Source: Spinacia oleracea (Eukaryota; Streptophyta; Magnoliopsida; Caryophyllales; Amaranthaceae). Taken from it: a DNA stretch of 64,000 nt. Below, one piece after another: positions 11,992 through 23,632 of the stretch. The notes beneath the pieces are model-generated. The model had not been told where the DNA came from. It worked only from the letters and a program-made list of their open reading frames with translations, and made no database searches. The stretch lies in contig NC_079491.1 in NCBI RefSeq assembly GCF_020520425.1, forward strand, positions 7,861,143 to 7,925,142, written 5' to 3'. A program made the translations under genes and the position numbers. How positions within the stretch are numbered: position 1 is the first letter of the stretch; each line of letters opens with the position of its first letter.

Positions 11992-13000
11992 CCAAAAATT
12001 AGGATCAGCACTCAACTTTATTATGCCTAACAACCGTCCCCTACTTCATGTTCCCCATTCTTCAACTTCCCATTAACTCTCCAATCTTAATTATTTTCAA
12101 TGTCAATTTAATTTAATCCCCAAATCTTCTACTCTTCTCCTGTAGCATTCATTCAAAAGTTAACCTCCCACTAATAAAAATTTTGACTGGTCCGTTTTAA
12201 AACGGTAGGAGATTTTAGTGTGTTTTAATTCAACATTTCGATTGTTTATTTCCATGCATGCAATTCAAGTTGCATGAAAATAGGGCGAACAAAGAGGGAT
12301 AAAGGGGTATTAACAACACTAGATTATATGAATCCTTCACATGAAAACTAAGGCATTCATAACCATCTTCGAACAAATTTAGAGCAAGTTGTTTGGGTGC
12401 GAATATAGACCTACCCATTTTGGCCTAAAGCAATCATAGCCTATATCCCACATAAGTCCAAGATCATGATTCGACCAGAAAAGACTTAAAGAGTTTCTTA
12501 AGGCCGAAAGAGCACACTTACACGATCAAGTCCCAATCCCGTTACTATAAATACTTATTTGGAGGTAAAAGAGAGAGAGAGGGGTCGATCAACCTTTCAT
12601 CTAAGATGACCCATTTTCTACATAGTCATTATCTCTTCCATACATACTCTCAAATACGAACTATACAAATATGAAATAAATGAAAAACATAAGTGTTATG
12701 ATTAATCTGAAGCTGAAAGAATAATATGGATGATTTTCTCAACATAATTTCCAACATTTGTGATTCAATCAACCAAGTCTATTTATTTTCGACCATATCC
12801 TATTTTGTTCCTCATTCTAACCCTCACAATAGTTAACAGACCTTTACTATTTTACATGTGAGCTAAGGCATGCACCGGCATCGCTGTAGTGTATCACATA
12901 TTTACACCTGAATAAATAGTACTCTCTCCGTCTCACATTAAAAGCCTCAAATTCCATTTACGGTGTACCTCTTTCATTATTACTAGGCTGCTAGCAAACA
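11992..13000. other. Intergenic DNA with a possible LTR-like remnant at 12420-12610
   Basis: The 12420-12610 stretch has a TATA-like ctataaatac followed by a GA-rich run and ggggtcgatcaacc, reminiscent of an LTR promoter region, but no terminal repeats or internal parts are seen. A lone Stowaway-like end (ctctctccgtctcac) lies near 12923. Nothing else recognised. Confidence 0.25.
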
Positions 13001-13189
13001 TGTTGCCCAAATACCCATACAATTAGTAACCTCTGTGTTCAGTAAACTGGTAATATATGAATCTCTTACATTCGTGACGCAATACGCAAAGCAATCTAAG
13101 GCAAGAACCATAGCTACACAAATATTACAATACACCCTTTTAAATATCCAAACAAAACAAACATTAGTTTTGCGAATCAAGTATTACTT

Positions 13190-14890
13190 CATTAATACAG
13201 ACCGGGGGAGGCATAAAATTAAGTCCTGATGAAATTACAAACATTAGCTTCCTTTGCCAAAATGTCAGCTACTTTGTTAGCTTCCCTCCCTTCAAACGAG
13301 ACTTAAATAACTGATATTTTTGCCGTAGCAGGGCCCTGCATTCAGATATTAAATCAGAAACTATGGTAATAATTCTCATCCTGATTATGAAGAATAAGGT
13401 CCATAATAAATTTGCAATATGCATTAATAACAAACACCATCTGAGGCCCATTTCAGGGCTTCATAAATTGCAGCGAGTTCTGCCTCCAAAGTGCGCGCTA
13501 GAATAGAACAGTAACAGGTGAAGGTAAGTCCTGCAATCCAAATACGGTGGCTATCTCTACAAACACCAGAAATTTCCAATGCCTTTGAGTGGTGGATGAA
13601 AGTAGCATCAACATTCATTTTAAACTGGGAAGGAAGGCACGGGTGGAGTCCAGTTGCAAGGATTGGAGACAAGAGCGTTTGAGGTTTAGTTTTGAGAGTA
13701 GAACAATTCAATCACGGCCCATCTGATTGCCTCGGTTGTAGATTCCACGAGGAGATTCATGATTAAAACAAGGTAAAATGCTAACATGTCTATCTCTAAA
13801 CTCAAAAAGAAAACATGTCAGCTAAATAACATAATAAAGCTTCTCCGCCACATGAAAATGCACCTCAGAATATATGATAACAAAATCAGCTAAAGAAATT
13901 ATGAAATTCACAATCTGATAACTATATGGAATTACCCCAAGGTAAAGGGCAAAGAAAGTCCAAATTTCACTTATATTTATTATATGTCTAAAGCAGAGAG
14001 CCTTGAACACACATTGTAACTTGACTAACCAAAAAAGGACAAATAAAAACAAAAACATTGCAGATGTTGAAGTTGATCCTCGTTCATCACTGAGGATATT
14101 CTCCTCTTGCATGATAAACATATGAAATAGAAAAGAAAAATAAACCAGAGAACGCATGTCTAAAGTGTAATCATGATTAAATGTCGACTGACAGGATAAA
14201 TTATGGATATCTGTAAATTAATTTACAAGTAATAAGGTCGTCTTCAAATAACATTATTGCACTCCTACCCAAACATCTCACTAACATTCTCATTTCTTGT
14301 TTTCAGGGCCATCAGTTCAGGCCAACTCCAAAGTTTGTGTCTGTTATGCCAGCACTCAGCAGTCTAACTTCATTCTCAATACCAGTTTTGCATAAATTTA
14401 TGAACAAAGCAGAAATGACTCGACTGAATGACTACCCAAAATCACCAAAGCTCCGCACACACACACACACACACACAAAGAAGAAAAGATTGCATCCTAG
14501 ATATATTCCCTGATAAACATGCAAGTATACAACCACATGCTCCCGCTATTAGGCTAATACTATTATTGTATCGTGCATAAGACATTTATATTATTAATCA
14601 GTTGCAAATGCATAGTCTTTACTCTCCTCATGCATATCAAGATATGAATCTCTCAAAGATCAGCTCGGTACCTATTCTGGTGTCATGCTCAACAGATAGT
14701 CAGATACATGAGTAACATGACTCCTTTATATGAGGCGTGAAGGGAAAATTATGACTAAATGAAAAACAACAAAAAATTAAATTACATCATGTAGAGCTGA
14801 CAAGAATTCAATTATGTTAATGGAAAAAGCCTCAAAAATGCACCGGCATTGATATTGATATTACCTGTGATTTTTCAGAAAGAGCCATTT
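13190..14890. repeat. Segmentally duplicated F-box downstream unit (copy B)
   Basis: Collinear with 1950-3480 and 48715-50280: aagtattacttcattaatacag near 13180, the RNase H-like relic, then a stretch (13850-14160) containing actatatggaatt, also found in copy C at 49350. It includes a (CA)n microsatellite at about 14457-14478. It leads into the 3' end of the broken F-box gene. Confidence 0.65.
13290..13711 (-). pseudogene. RNase H-like domain relic, copy B (longest)
   Basis: The minus strand encodes FKMNVDATFIHHSKALEISG and then LARTLEAELAAIYEALKWAS, i.e. the first strand (NVDA) through the central helix (EAELxAIxEAL) of a plant RVT_3-type RNase H domain. The downstream part is out of frame and no complete domain remains. 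Most complete of three copies; the source is a LINE or a LINE-derived RNase H-like gene. Confidence 0.6.
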
Positions 14891-14906
14891 CCACTATTCA
14901 TGTTTG

Positions 14907-16067
14907 TTAAGGGAAGGATGTCAAAGTCTGCCCTTCAGATCCTTTGTGCAATACCAAACTCTCCACATAAGTATCAAAAGATAAATTACCACAAATAGAC
15001 TTTCCCAGACATTGTATCTGATTACTTGCAATGTCATAACACATCAAACCTTCAGGGGCATTGATTAAAAACGTATTGTTGTTTCGAACATAGTGAATAT
15101 TTATATGCGGAGAACTGTAAGGTTTAAGCAACTTAGAGGCCTCCAAATTTGGTGCTCCTGAAAACCAGTCTCCATGGATCCTCTCCACCATCTTTTTCCA
15201 AAACCCATATGCAACTACTTTCAGATGACATAGCTAAAACTGCTATTGACTCATTAAGGAGGAAAACAAACTTGACAACACTGTCATTCGTAACATCAGG
15301 TAGTTTCTTAACACTAAATTCTTTAACTTCAAAGTCAAAAGAGATGAGATGTGTCCCTAGCTCGAAAAGAAGTCGAGGGTCAAAGTTGTGTGGATCATTT
15401 CCAATCCAGTGTATTGCCCCTCCACAGTTAACATACCCATTTCCAAATCTAAACCATGACAATATGACATACGACTTAAACCCCAATTTCGCGCATCCAC
15501 TGGATTGGGTGTTTGAACGCTCCAAAGGTGATTATTGAGGGAATATACTGCAATTAACACCACTTGACCAAATGTCTCACTCCGAAACACGAACACCTTA
15601 TAATCATTATTAGAAGGGGTAAATCCCAGAACATAAACATTGTGATTAGAACCAATAATAGAACAAGAAGGGAGAATCAAGGACTTCCTAATAGAAGGGT
15701 TCCACAATATAATCCCTTTATTTTGGTTCTTCAACAAAAGCAACCCATTACAGCTTCCAATAAGTGAGTATGACTGGGGAATTTCGGAAAGGTAATCAGT
15801 TTTCCAAAATGTGTCAGTACAATGAATAACGATTTTGGATCCTCGGGTTTCAAATTCCCCATATAATACATGGTTTTTCGCAAAATTGTTGTAGAATAGT
15901 GTACGATGCACAGAAATGAAATCAGAGGAATCGATAATTTCACACAATGATTTACAGACGCACCTGAATTTGAGTAGGGTTTTCACCGGTAGCCTCGCTA
16001 ATATACCACGCCACACATCTGATGGAATATAACCGACCCATGATAATTCCGTGTTCGTGCTCATCAT
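14907..16067 (-). pseudogene. F-box/FBA gene broken by two frameshifts
   Basis: The ATG pair at 16067/16064 starts MMSTNTELSWVGYIPSDVW, followed by an intact F-box (ILARLPVKTLLKFRCVCKSL). The FBA region shows SCNGLLLL, WNPSIRKSLILPSC and VYSLNNHLWSVQTPNP. The frame is lost near 15450 (after WGLSRMS), resumes in another frame (FGNGYVNCGGAIHWIGNDPH, CIWVLEKDGGEDPWRL), and shifts again near 15180 before the normal end WFSGAPNLEASK ... VESLVLHKG. Two length changes relative to the paralogue at 8169-9344 therefore interrupt the protein. Upstream in-frame codons before 16067 lack an ATG. A truncated protein of about 236 residues keeping the F-box could be made, but the gene is probably a young pseudogene. 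Confidence 0.85.
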
Positions 16068-16259
16068 TCTTTGCTCAATTAACCATGCCAAAAGACTACT
16101 GAGCACATAGAGTCGGAGATGGTAAAGAGACGGAGTGGAGCCAGGAGAGAGACAATCAAAGGATAGGGGTTTAACTTTAACCTAGACAAGTTGACCCAAA
16201 CCAATCCTAATGGTCACTGATCCAAACTCAATTCTTATCTGACACAAAATTATCTGAAA

Positions 16260-16442
16260 CTAGTTTTTGGGTCCGGGCGATGCCCCGGGTTACTACATTA
16301 ATGACATTCACATTTAATTATTGTTTCTTTTTGCAATGATAACATGAACCCATGTAATAGCTTAGTGGTAAAGACTTTAATAAAAAGAGCGTCACGTGTC
16401 ACATAAACTTTCTTTTAAACGCCTTTTAATATATAGTATAGA
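16260..16442 (-). mobile_element. Mini-Helitron, 183 bp, complete ends
   Basis: Read on the minus strand it starts TCTATACTATATATTAAAAG and ends with a GC hairpin (CCCGGGGCATCGCCCGG) followed by CTAG, inserted between host A (16259) and T (16443). These are the standard Helitron ends and insertion site. It is too small to code. Inside is tagcttagtgg, an exact match to a Pol III A-box, possibly by chance. Confidence 0.85.
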
Positions 16443-16557
16443 TGAACCAATCCTGAATTGTATGCAAAAGCTAACCCGAACCAGGCCCAATCCTGAATTA
16501 AGAGATACACTTGCTATTTTTAGTAACTTATCAACCCCACCATCTAATTAAATAATA

Positions 16558-17192
16558 CTCCCTCCGTCCCGGAATACTTGACCTGTTTTCCTTATCGGAT
16601 CGTCCCTTAATACTTGACCTGTTTCTAAAAATGGAAATATTCTACTCCCTCCGTCCCGGAATACTTGACCTGTTTTCCTTATCGGGCCGTCCCTTAATAC
16701 TTGACCTGTTTCTAAAAATGGAAATACTCTAACAATATAATATTATTTCTCACTCCATCCCTATTAACCCACCTACCCCCTACTCCATACAAAAAATAAT
16801 TAAAAATTCAACACCTACTCTCATTTCCCACTAACTACATTAAAATAATACCCCACTATCAACTACTACCTATTAAATTAAATAAGTCAATTCAAGTCCC
16901 TTAAACTCTGTGCCGGTCAAACCGGGTCGAGTATTCCGGGACGGAGGGAGTAACAATATTATATTATTTCTCACTCCACCCCTATTAACCCACCTACCCC
17001 TACTCCATACAAAAAATAATTAAAAATTCAACCCCTACTCTCCCCCAACCCCACCCTTTTACACATTTCCCACTAACTACATTAAAATAATACCCCACTA
17101 TCAACTACTACCTATTAAATTAAATAAGTCAATTCAAGTCCCTTAAACTCTGTGCCGGTCAAACCGGGTCGAGTATTCCGGGACGGAGGGAG
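16558..17192. mobile_element. Stowaway MITE containing a second copy of itself
   Basis: The outer element starts CTCCCTCCGTCCCGGAATAC at 16558 and ends with its reverse complement at 17192, flanked by TA. A second complete copy (16645-16950, 306 bp, same ends) sits in its left part. The outer sequence resumes at 16953 with acaatatt, homologous to the inner copy's acaatata after its ctcta. Confidence 0.85.
16645..16950. mobile_element. Inner Stowaway MITE, self-insertion
   Basis: Complete 306-bp copy flanked by TA (16643-16644 and 16951-16952), inserted into a TA of a related copy. The two are very similar across both ends, so both insertions are young. Confidence 0.85.
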
Positions 17193-17254
17193 TACATCTA
17201 ATATACCTATCACCCACCATCCTATTAAACAAATATTTTCATAAACCCACGCGC

Positions 17255-18936
17255 ATGAGTGGAAAAAACCCCTGTTGTGGGGGGCTTTTAGGCCTTGTTG
17301 AGGCGGGCATTGTTCGCTTCAGTAGGTGGGGCTGCAACAGATCTAATAGCTGTTGAGGCGGGCTTTGTTCGCTTCAAAAACAGACTTGTCGAAGCGGGCT
17401 TTACTCAATGCCCGCCTCAACCAATTACTGGGTGATTTTTGGCTATCATGTTGTGGCGTACTCAATGCCCGCCTCAACCAATTACTGGGTCAAAAAGTAA
17501 AATTTGCATTTTATACTATTTATATTCTTTTTATTTAAGGTCTTAGTAAGCGCGCATGTTATTAAATTTTGGTGACAAAAACATTGAAATTTTATACTTT
17601 TCTCATTATTATTAATAAAATATAGAGTACATGAACAAAACATATCCCCATTTTTTCTAAGGGGATGCATCTGAATTTCTATAGTGCGGAGTATTACATT
17701 AGCTTACAAAGCTTAATAAATCAGAGTACAAAATTCTAAACTGCACAAATCAGCAACTCGATCTCCCACGCATAACCAACCTGCAAAAAAGAAAATATCA
17801 GCAAGTCAAAAATTACCTAAAAATAAAAATTATAGCCAAAATGTAAATGTAATAGGAAAACAATGGCCGTGAATTTGTACGAGAGATGAAAATATAAACA
17901 TCATGTTCATTTAAAGATTATACTTAAAAATTAAATCCTAAAAAGGAAAAAATAAGATAAGAAAAAATCCGATCAATATAAAATCTATATCTGAAAGAGA
18001 AATTAACAAAAAAAATCAGATATTAAATAAAAAAACAGATCTGGTAAAACAGATAAATAAAAAAAATAGATCTCATGAAAATGGTATTTTTGCTTTATCG
18101 GCACAGATAAATAAAAAAAACGAGATCGGTGCCTCTAAAACCACCGCTCGAGTCGAAGAAAAATCTAAATTAAAAAATCTATAATTTACGATGTTTGCTG
18201 TTTAAATTATCAAATCAACGAATTGTCGCAAAATTTCAAAATTAATTGAACATGCAGCAAATCGTCAAAATTAACAAAGAAAGATAAACATCCCTTAAAT
18301 CATAGACAAATAAGACAATATAACAAAAATCAAATTTCAATCAAAAATAAAATTGAAAAGGCGAGGAAATGGATCGGTACCTAGCTTGTTTGTATCAAGA
18401 TATTGAAATACTTACCGAGGACGATTCGCTTATGTTCTCCATCTTTGTGAACCATAAACACGGAAGAAATTCGATCAAAGCCCGATTTTCTTCAACAAAG
18501 AATGAAATTGCATCCAAAGAATGGAGATAAGGATGCGACAAGGCCGAAGAAACAAGGGGTTCAGCGAAAAAATGAAATGATGAAATGAAGGTTAGAAAAA
18601 ACGGCCAAGGGAAATGAAGTGTAAAAAGGATAATGTAGAAACCCTAACTGTGATTGTTATGTGTGAGGCACAGATGGGTCTCTTTATTTAATTGGGCTGT
18701 GTAAACATTGAGGAGAATAAGTGCAAGTTCGCCAGGACTGAATTCTTCTAATGAGGCGGGCTGGGTCCATGTTCGCTTTTACAGAGCTATTGAAGCGAAC
18801 ATGGGTAAGCCCGCCACAACAGCTCAGGCTAATTAAGCGAACTTATGTAAAGCCCGCCCCAACAGAGGCTAGTGGGGCGTATCACTTTTTGCCCGCCTCA
18901 ACAGGGGGGCTTCAACAAGTGTTTTTTCTACTAGTA
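17255..18936. mobile_element. Non-autonomous CACTA element, decayed termini
   Basis: The left end atgagtggaaaaaac and the right end, reverse-complemented, actagtagaaaaaac match the CACTAGTAGAAAA-type CACTA terminus with changes at the outermost bases. Both sides carry subterminal repeats of gaggcgggctttgttcgctt type in both orientations (at least four on each side), the hallmark of transposase-binding arrays in this superfamily. The interior (17700-18700) has no transposase frame. No clean 3-bp target duplication is visible. Confidence 0.7.
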
Positions 18937-20694
18937 CGTGCCTCCACCCACCAAAATGACATGGTCCCCACATATTTAATTATTAAAATATCTATCCAAC
19001 CCCACTTACTTTATTATTTTATTTCATTCAATTATTCTTCTTAATACCCGTGTCCGGCCAAGTGTATCTCTTAAAAAAATACGGAGAGAGTAGTACGGAG
19101 TAATTGCTACTCACTATTTCATTTCAAAACAAACCTAAACCCCAGAATTACACTTGTTTTTTTTTCTTTTGGAAATCTTCCAAACAAATTATTGATTTTT
19201 GGCTTCCCAACTTATTTATGATACCGTTATGATTAGTACCTTTTCCGTTCCTAAATCTTTTTCCCGTTGTCATTTTATGCGGTTATCAAAGTAAATGGAA
19301 AACTACGTATAAGATTATTATCATTGTTGTACTTTCATAAGGAATTGTTGTTTTTTTATTTCATTTTCACAGGAAAACAAAAATAGAAACAGAACTATAA
19401 TTTTGGGACGCTAGAATTTGGAAAACATGACTATAATTTTGGAACGGAGGGAGTATAAAGGTTGTGAGCCAATAGAAGATAAGGAAAAAAATTAACTAAT
19501 TAATACATTCAAACTTAAAGCAACCAATGATATTACATGGTCTTTTATTTATAAACCAATAGAATTACAATGTTAAGATTACAAAGAGAAGATTAAAAAG
19601 GCAAGAAAAGAAATGAGAAGATTAAAAGGAAACGAGAAAAAAAAAATTAGGGTCGAAGGGAGTAAAACATTAAATACAGTTATTATTTGCACAAATATTA
19701 AGAAAATGTTGGAAAAGTGTGTAAAAAAGGTGGGTGAATATAATTAAATACGGATAAAGTAAGTTATATGTAAAAAGGTGGATGTGCGTAAGAAAATTGT
19801 GAATAAAGTAATAGAATGCGAGTGGCAAATTATAAATTGTGTGGGTATTACTGTAGGAAGTGTAAGATACTAAATTTGCATGTCCAAAAATATAATATAG
19901 CACAATAAGAAAAACATTATAAAACAGACTAAAACTGAAAATATATAAAGATTATTTTAAAACGGAGTAGTAGGAAACACCCGATCGAGTTATGATAGCT
20001 CATTTTTAAAATAATACTTTTCTACGTCTCTATTTGTCCTTTACTTATTCTGTTTAGGGTGTCCTATTCTTTTTTTATATATTGAGAATTTCGCCTTTTA
20101 TATTATCACGTAAATGTCTTAATATTTTGTTATAAATTGTACCCAAGGATTATGTTAACCAATTAATTCATTGTGGCATTTAATCTTTCACATTTTGTCA
20201 TTGAGGCATCAAATCTTTCACATTTTATTAATGTCCGATTTTGGATAAACGTAATTTGCATGTTAAAAAAATTAGAAAAAATCTCAATGCACATTAATCT
20301 ATACCTATTATTTAAAAGGGAAAATCATAGATGATTAGATGACATGTGTCACTCTATCTTTCATCCATAAATTTGTTTTTTTTTTCAATTTTTTCTTTTG
20401 ATGTTTGTTGTACGAAGTAATTTACAGCTGCAACACATCTTCCACTTCATCTTTCTCATTCAACATCAATTCACCATTTAATCCATATATATTCATCAAA
20501 GTTTTTCCACTCCATCTTCGTCTTAAACACTCAAGATTAATTCGATCATTATCTACAAAGTATATCTTTTCAACTTTCAAATTTCACTTCTATGAATTAT
20601 ATTTCCACTAAAATCACAAACGATACCCATATATGAAATACTCATTGGAAAAAAAAATACTTAACGGGTGTTTGCCCAAAAATGAGTATTTAAC
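18937..20694. other. AT-rich intergenic DNA with a decayed Stowaway-like copy
   Basis: Between about 19237 (ttttccgttcctaaatc) and 19453 (ggaacggagggag then ta) lies a diverged Stowaway-like element; a partial relative is at 37590-37745. A tctatacctattatttaaaa at about 20300 resembles a Helitron 5' end without a matching 3' end. No gene seen. Confidence 0.4.
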
Positions 20695-20696
20695 GG

Positions 20697-21855
20697 GTCT
20701 GTTTGGCAACGCTAGCTGAAATTGAGCTGAAACTGATAAGTTAACACCTGAAACTAATAAGGTACTGAAACTGATCGATAAGGTATCTGTTTGTGTTACA
20801 TGTTTGGTAGAACTAGTTTCTTAAGTACCTGAAATTTCCAGTAGTTTAATTAGCATTCTATATACAAAGTATATATTATAATATTTATAACTATTTTCTT
20901 TATAAGAATAATGTAATTGTTAACGAGAGTCCCCCGACACTTGTTAAGAAAATATTCTTTTATTATTTGTCTTGTTTATCAACGAACTAATTTAATCAAT
21001 TTATTTTTGTCGTATATATATACAATTATGATTTTAAAAATGTAGCTATAATGCTATATATTATTATAATATTATGAACGATAATTCTCTTAATATGATG
21101 TATATATATTCTTTGTAGCTGGGTGATGATAAAGGTCGCAAGTTGCGCGCGACAACATTTAATTGTCGCAATCTTACGTGCCGCAGTTTAATTGGTACAT
21201 ATAGGCGACACGTAGGCTATGAGTTATCATAATATTTTTACTATCAATGTAATATTTTTACTATGAAAACATGTAATAAAGTAGTCGATATAAATAAGGA
21301 AACAAATTAGAATATTAAGATTTTCCTAGCTTTTTATGAACCATTTAAGACAGGATATATAAATTAAATATTTTAGTTTACCATTTAAATTATGACACAT
21401 AAGCATGTCATGTCATCATTGTGACACAGCTTAAAGGTCGCATGTTGTGACCTTTTATCATTTTCGGTTTTTGTTACCTAATACGAAGTACTACACACAA
21501 TCTACAGTATGAAAGCGAATAAAATGAAGGAACTAAGTTAATTATATGAGCAGAAAGTATAGTGGATAACTGAAACGTGTTATATTATTGGCTAAAGTAG
21601 GGACATGTGGAACTTAAAGGTATAAACATGCAGATTACAATCAAATGATTAGTTGTTGCTACAATATTTCATTCGTAAACCTAATTTCAGCTGCTGAAAT
21701 GCAGACGTTAGTCTTGATTACGTTTCAAAATCAGTTAATTTTTTTACCTTATATTTTATTTCAGTTACCTACCAAACACTTCTAATCATTTAAAATGACT
21801 TATAATATTAGCACCTAATCATTTAAAGCAACCGAAAGTGCTTACCAAACAGAGG
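20697..21855. mobile_element. Probable TIR element, family uncertain
   Basis: The left end (tctgtttggcaacg) and the right end reverse-complemented (tctgtttggtaagc) are inverted and flanked by further weak symmetry. Such termini occur in plant Harbinger/hAT MITEs. Target duplication is unclear. A second small MITE (21121-21466) is inserted inside. No coding capacity. Confidence 0.4.
21121..21466. mobile_element. Small MITE with GATAAAGGTCGC ends, copy 1
   Basis: Inverted ends gggtgatgataaaggtcgc and atgataaaaggtcacaac, homologous to the complete 180-bp element at 24657-24836, but enlarged by internal sequence. No clear target duplication. A half copy lies at 32196-32270 (gtgtcgcaacttgcgaac). 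Confidence 0.55.
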
Positions 21856-22137
21856 CAACCTCAATAGATAGAAATATCTTCATCAATTGGTGAAAGACTG
21901 ATCTGAGAGGTGATAGAAACTTCTCGTTGCATCACTATAACCGAAAATGTATAATTCTTGCCCAAGCACACCTTCTGGCTTCTGGCTATATATGTTGATG
22001 GAAAGAAGTGAAATTGAAGGATCTTAATAATGGTGAGAGGGAGTGAGCTGAGGATGAGAAAGTAAGAGGAGAGAGATAGAGAAAGCGGCTTACAAGGAGA
22101 TGTACAATAAAGTTCCATTTGTTTGAAAACTCACTAA

Positions 22138-23079
22138 GGTCCTGTTCTTTAGAGTTGAGCTGAACTGAACTGATCGAACTGAACTCAACTAACAGAATAT
22201 ATAACCGAAATAAATAATAAATAATAAATAATAAATAATAAATAATAAATAATAAATAATAAATAATAAAATAATAAATAATAAATAATAAATAATAAAT
22301 AATAAATAATAAATAATAAATAATAAATAATAAATAATAAATAATAAATAATAAATAATAAATAATAAATAATAAATAATAAATAATAAATAATAAATAA
22401 TAAATAATAAATAATAAATAATAAATAATAAATAATAAATAATAAATAATAAATAATAAATAATAAATAATAAATAATAAATAATAAATAATAAATAATA
22501 AATAATAAATAATAAATAATAAATAATAAATAATAAATAATAAATAATAAATAATAAATAATAAATAATAAATAATAAATAATAATAATAAATAATAAAT
22601 AATAAATAATAAATAATAAATAAATAATAAATAATAAATAATAAATAATAATAATATAAAAGGTTAACTAATAACTAAAGAATAATTAATAACTAAATAA
22701 CTATATAATAAATAATAATAATATGTAATTGATACTAAATAATTACAATAAATGATAAATATTAATAATAATAATAATAATTCATAATTAGTAACTAATA
22801 ACTAAATAATTAATACCTAATAATCCGTAACTAATTAATAAAAATAATAAAAATTATATTAATTATTATTAAATAATTAGTTATAAAACATAATAATATA
22901 AATATAAATAATAAGTAATATAATAATATAAATATAAATAATAAATAATATAATAACATAAATATAAATATAAATAATAAGTAATATAATATAATAATAA
23001 ATAATAAGTAATACAATAATATAAGTAATAATAATATAAGTTATATTAATAATATTATTAGTATTATTAATTTTATTAA

Positions 23080-23112
<33 letters not shown>

Positions 23113-23256
23113 GTTAAATTGAATTGAATTAAACTGAATTAAACTGAACTAAACTTAATGCTCCTAAACTGAACTGAACTGAATGCTCCTGAACTGAACT
23201 GAACTGAACTGCCAAATAAGTTCTGAAACTGAAATTAAGCCAAAAAGAACAGGACC
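22138..23256. mobile_element. Tourist-like (PIF/Harbinger) element swollen by a heptamer array
   Basis: The left end GGTCCTGTTCTTTAG and the reverse-complemented right end GGTCCTGTTCTTTTTG form the inverted termini. The flanks are TAA (22135-22137 and 23257-23259), the 3-bp duplication of PIF/Harbinger elements. Subterminal gaact repeats occur on both sides. The interior is almost wholly A/T microsatellite. Confidence 0.75.
22206..22655. repeat. (AAATAAT)n heptamer array, about 450 bp
   Basis: Near-perfect tandem repetition of aaataat with a 7-bp period, about 60 units with only a few slips (near 22268, 22580 and 22620), followed by decayed AT-rich repeats to about 23110. It lies wholly inside the Tourist-like element. 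Confidence 0.95.
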
Positions 23257-23632
23257 TAAAGGAGATGTAAATGACTTGGAAATTTTGCATGTAAAAAATA
23301 TAACTGGATATCCGAGTACCCGCTTAAGAAAAACATCGCCCTGTGAAACCACATTTTTTAGCAGGTCAGGTACCAGACCCACGAATTTCATTTTTTTAAA
23401 AAAAATACCCGATTATCTTAAAGCGGGTAGCGGGTCGGGTATTTTAAAACAGAATCCTTTGTCAAATATTATGTCTAAATCTCTAATTAATATTAGTATA
23501 ATTATAAAATTATGGCATGTAGAATCAATACCAAAACTAAAATAGATACTCCGTAACTCAAGTGAAGTGATATAATAGTGAAAAGTCAGCAAGGCCGCAC
23601 TGCGCACAACTCCAATTCAATTTACTACTCCA

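Noticed and set aside
13822-14157. 111-codon minus-strand hydrophobic frame
   Set aside because: Lies in the duplicated spacer; the homologous part of copy C (49330-49585) does not keep it open.
15149-15538. 129-codon plus-strand frame opposite the broken F-box gene
   Set aside because: Antisense shadow of the F-box coding sequence; similar shadows exist opposite other F-box genes.
22206-22655. Interstitial telomere repeat
   Set aside because: The period is 7 bp but the unit is AAATAAT, not TTTAGGG; only the length coincides.
22831-23016. Minus-strand open frame rich in Leu/Ile/Phe/Tyr, membrane-like
   Set aside because: Translation of AT microsatellite inside the Tourist-like element; no codon bias or start context.
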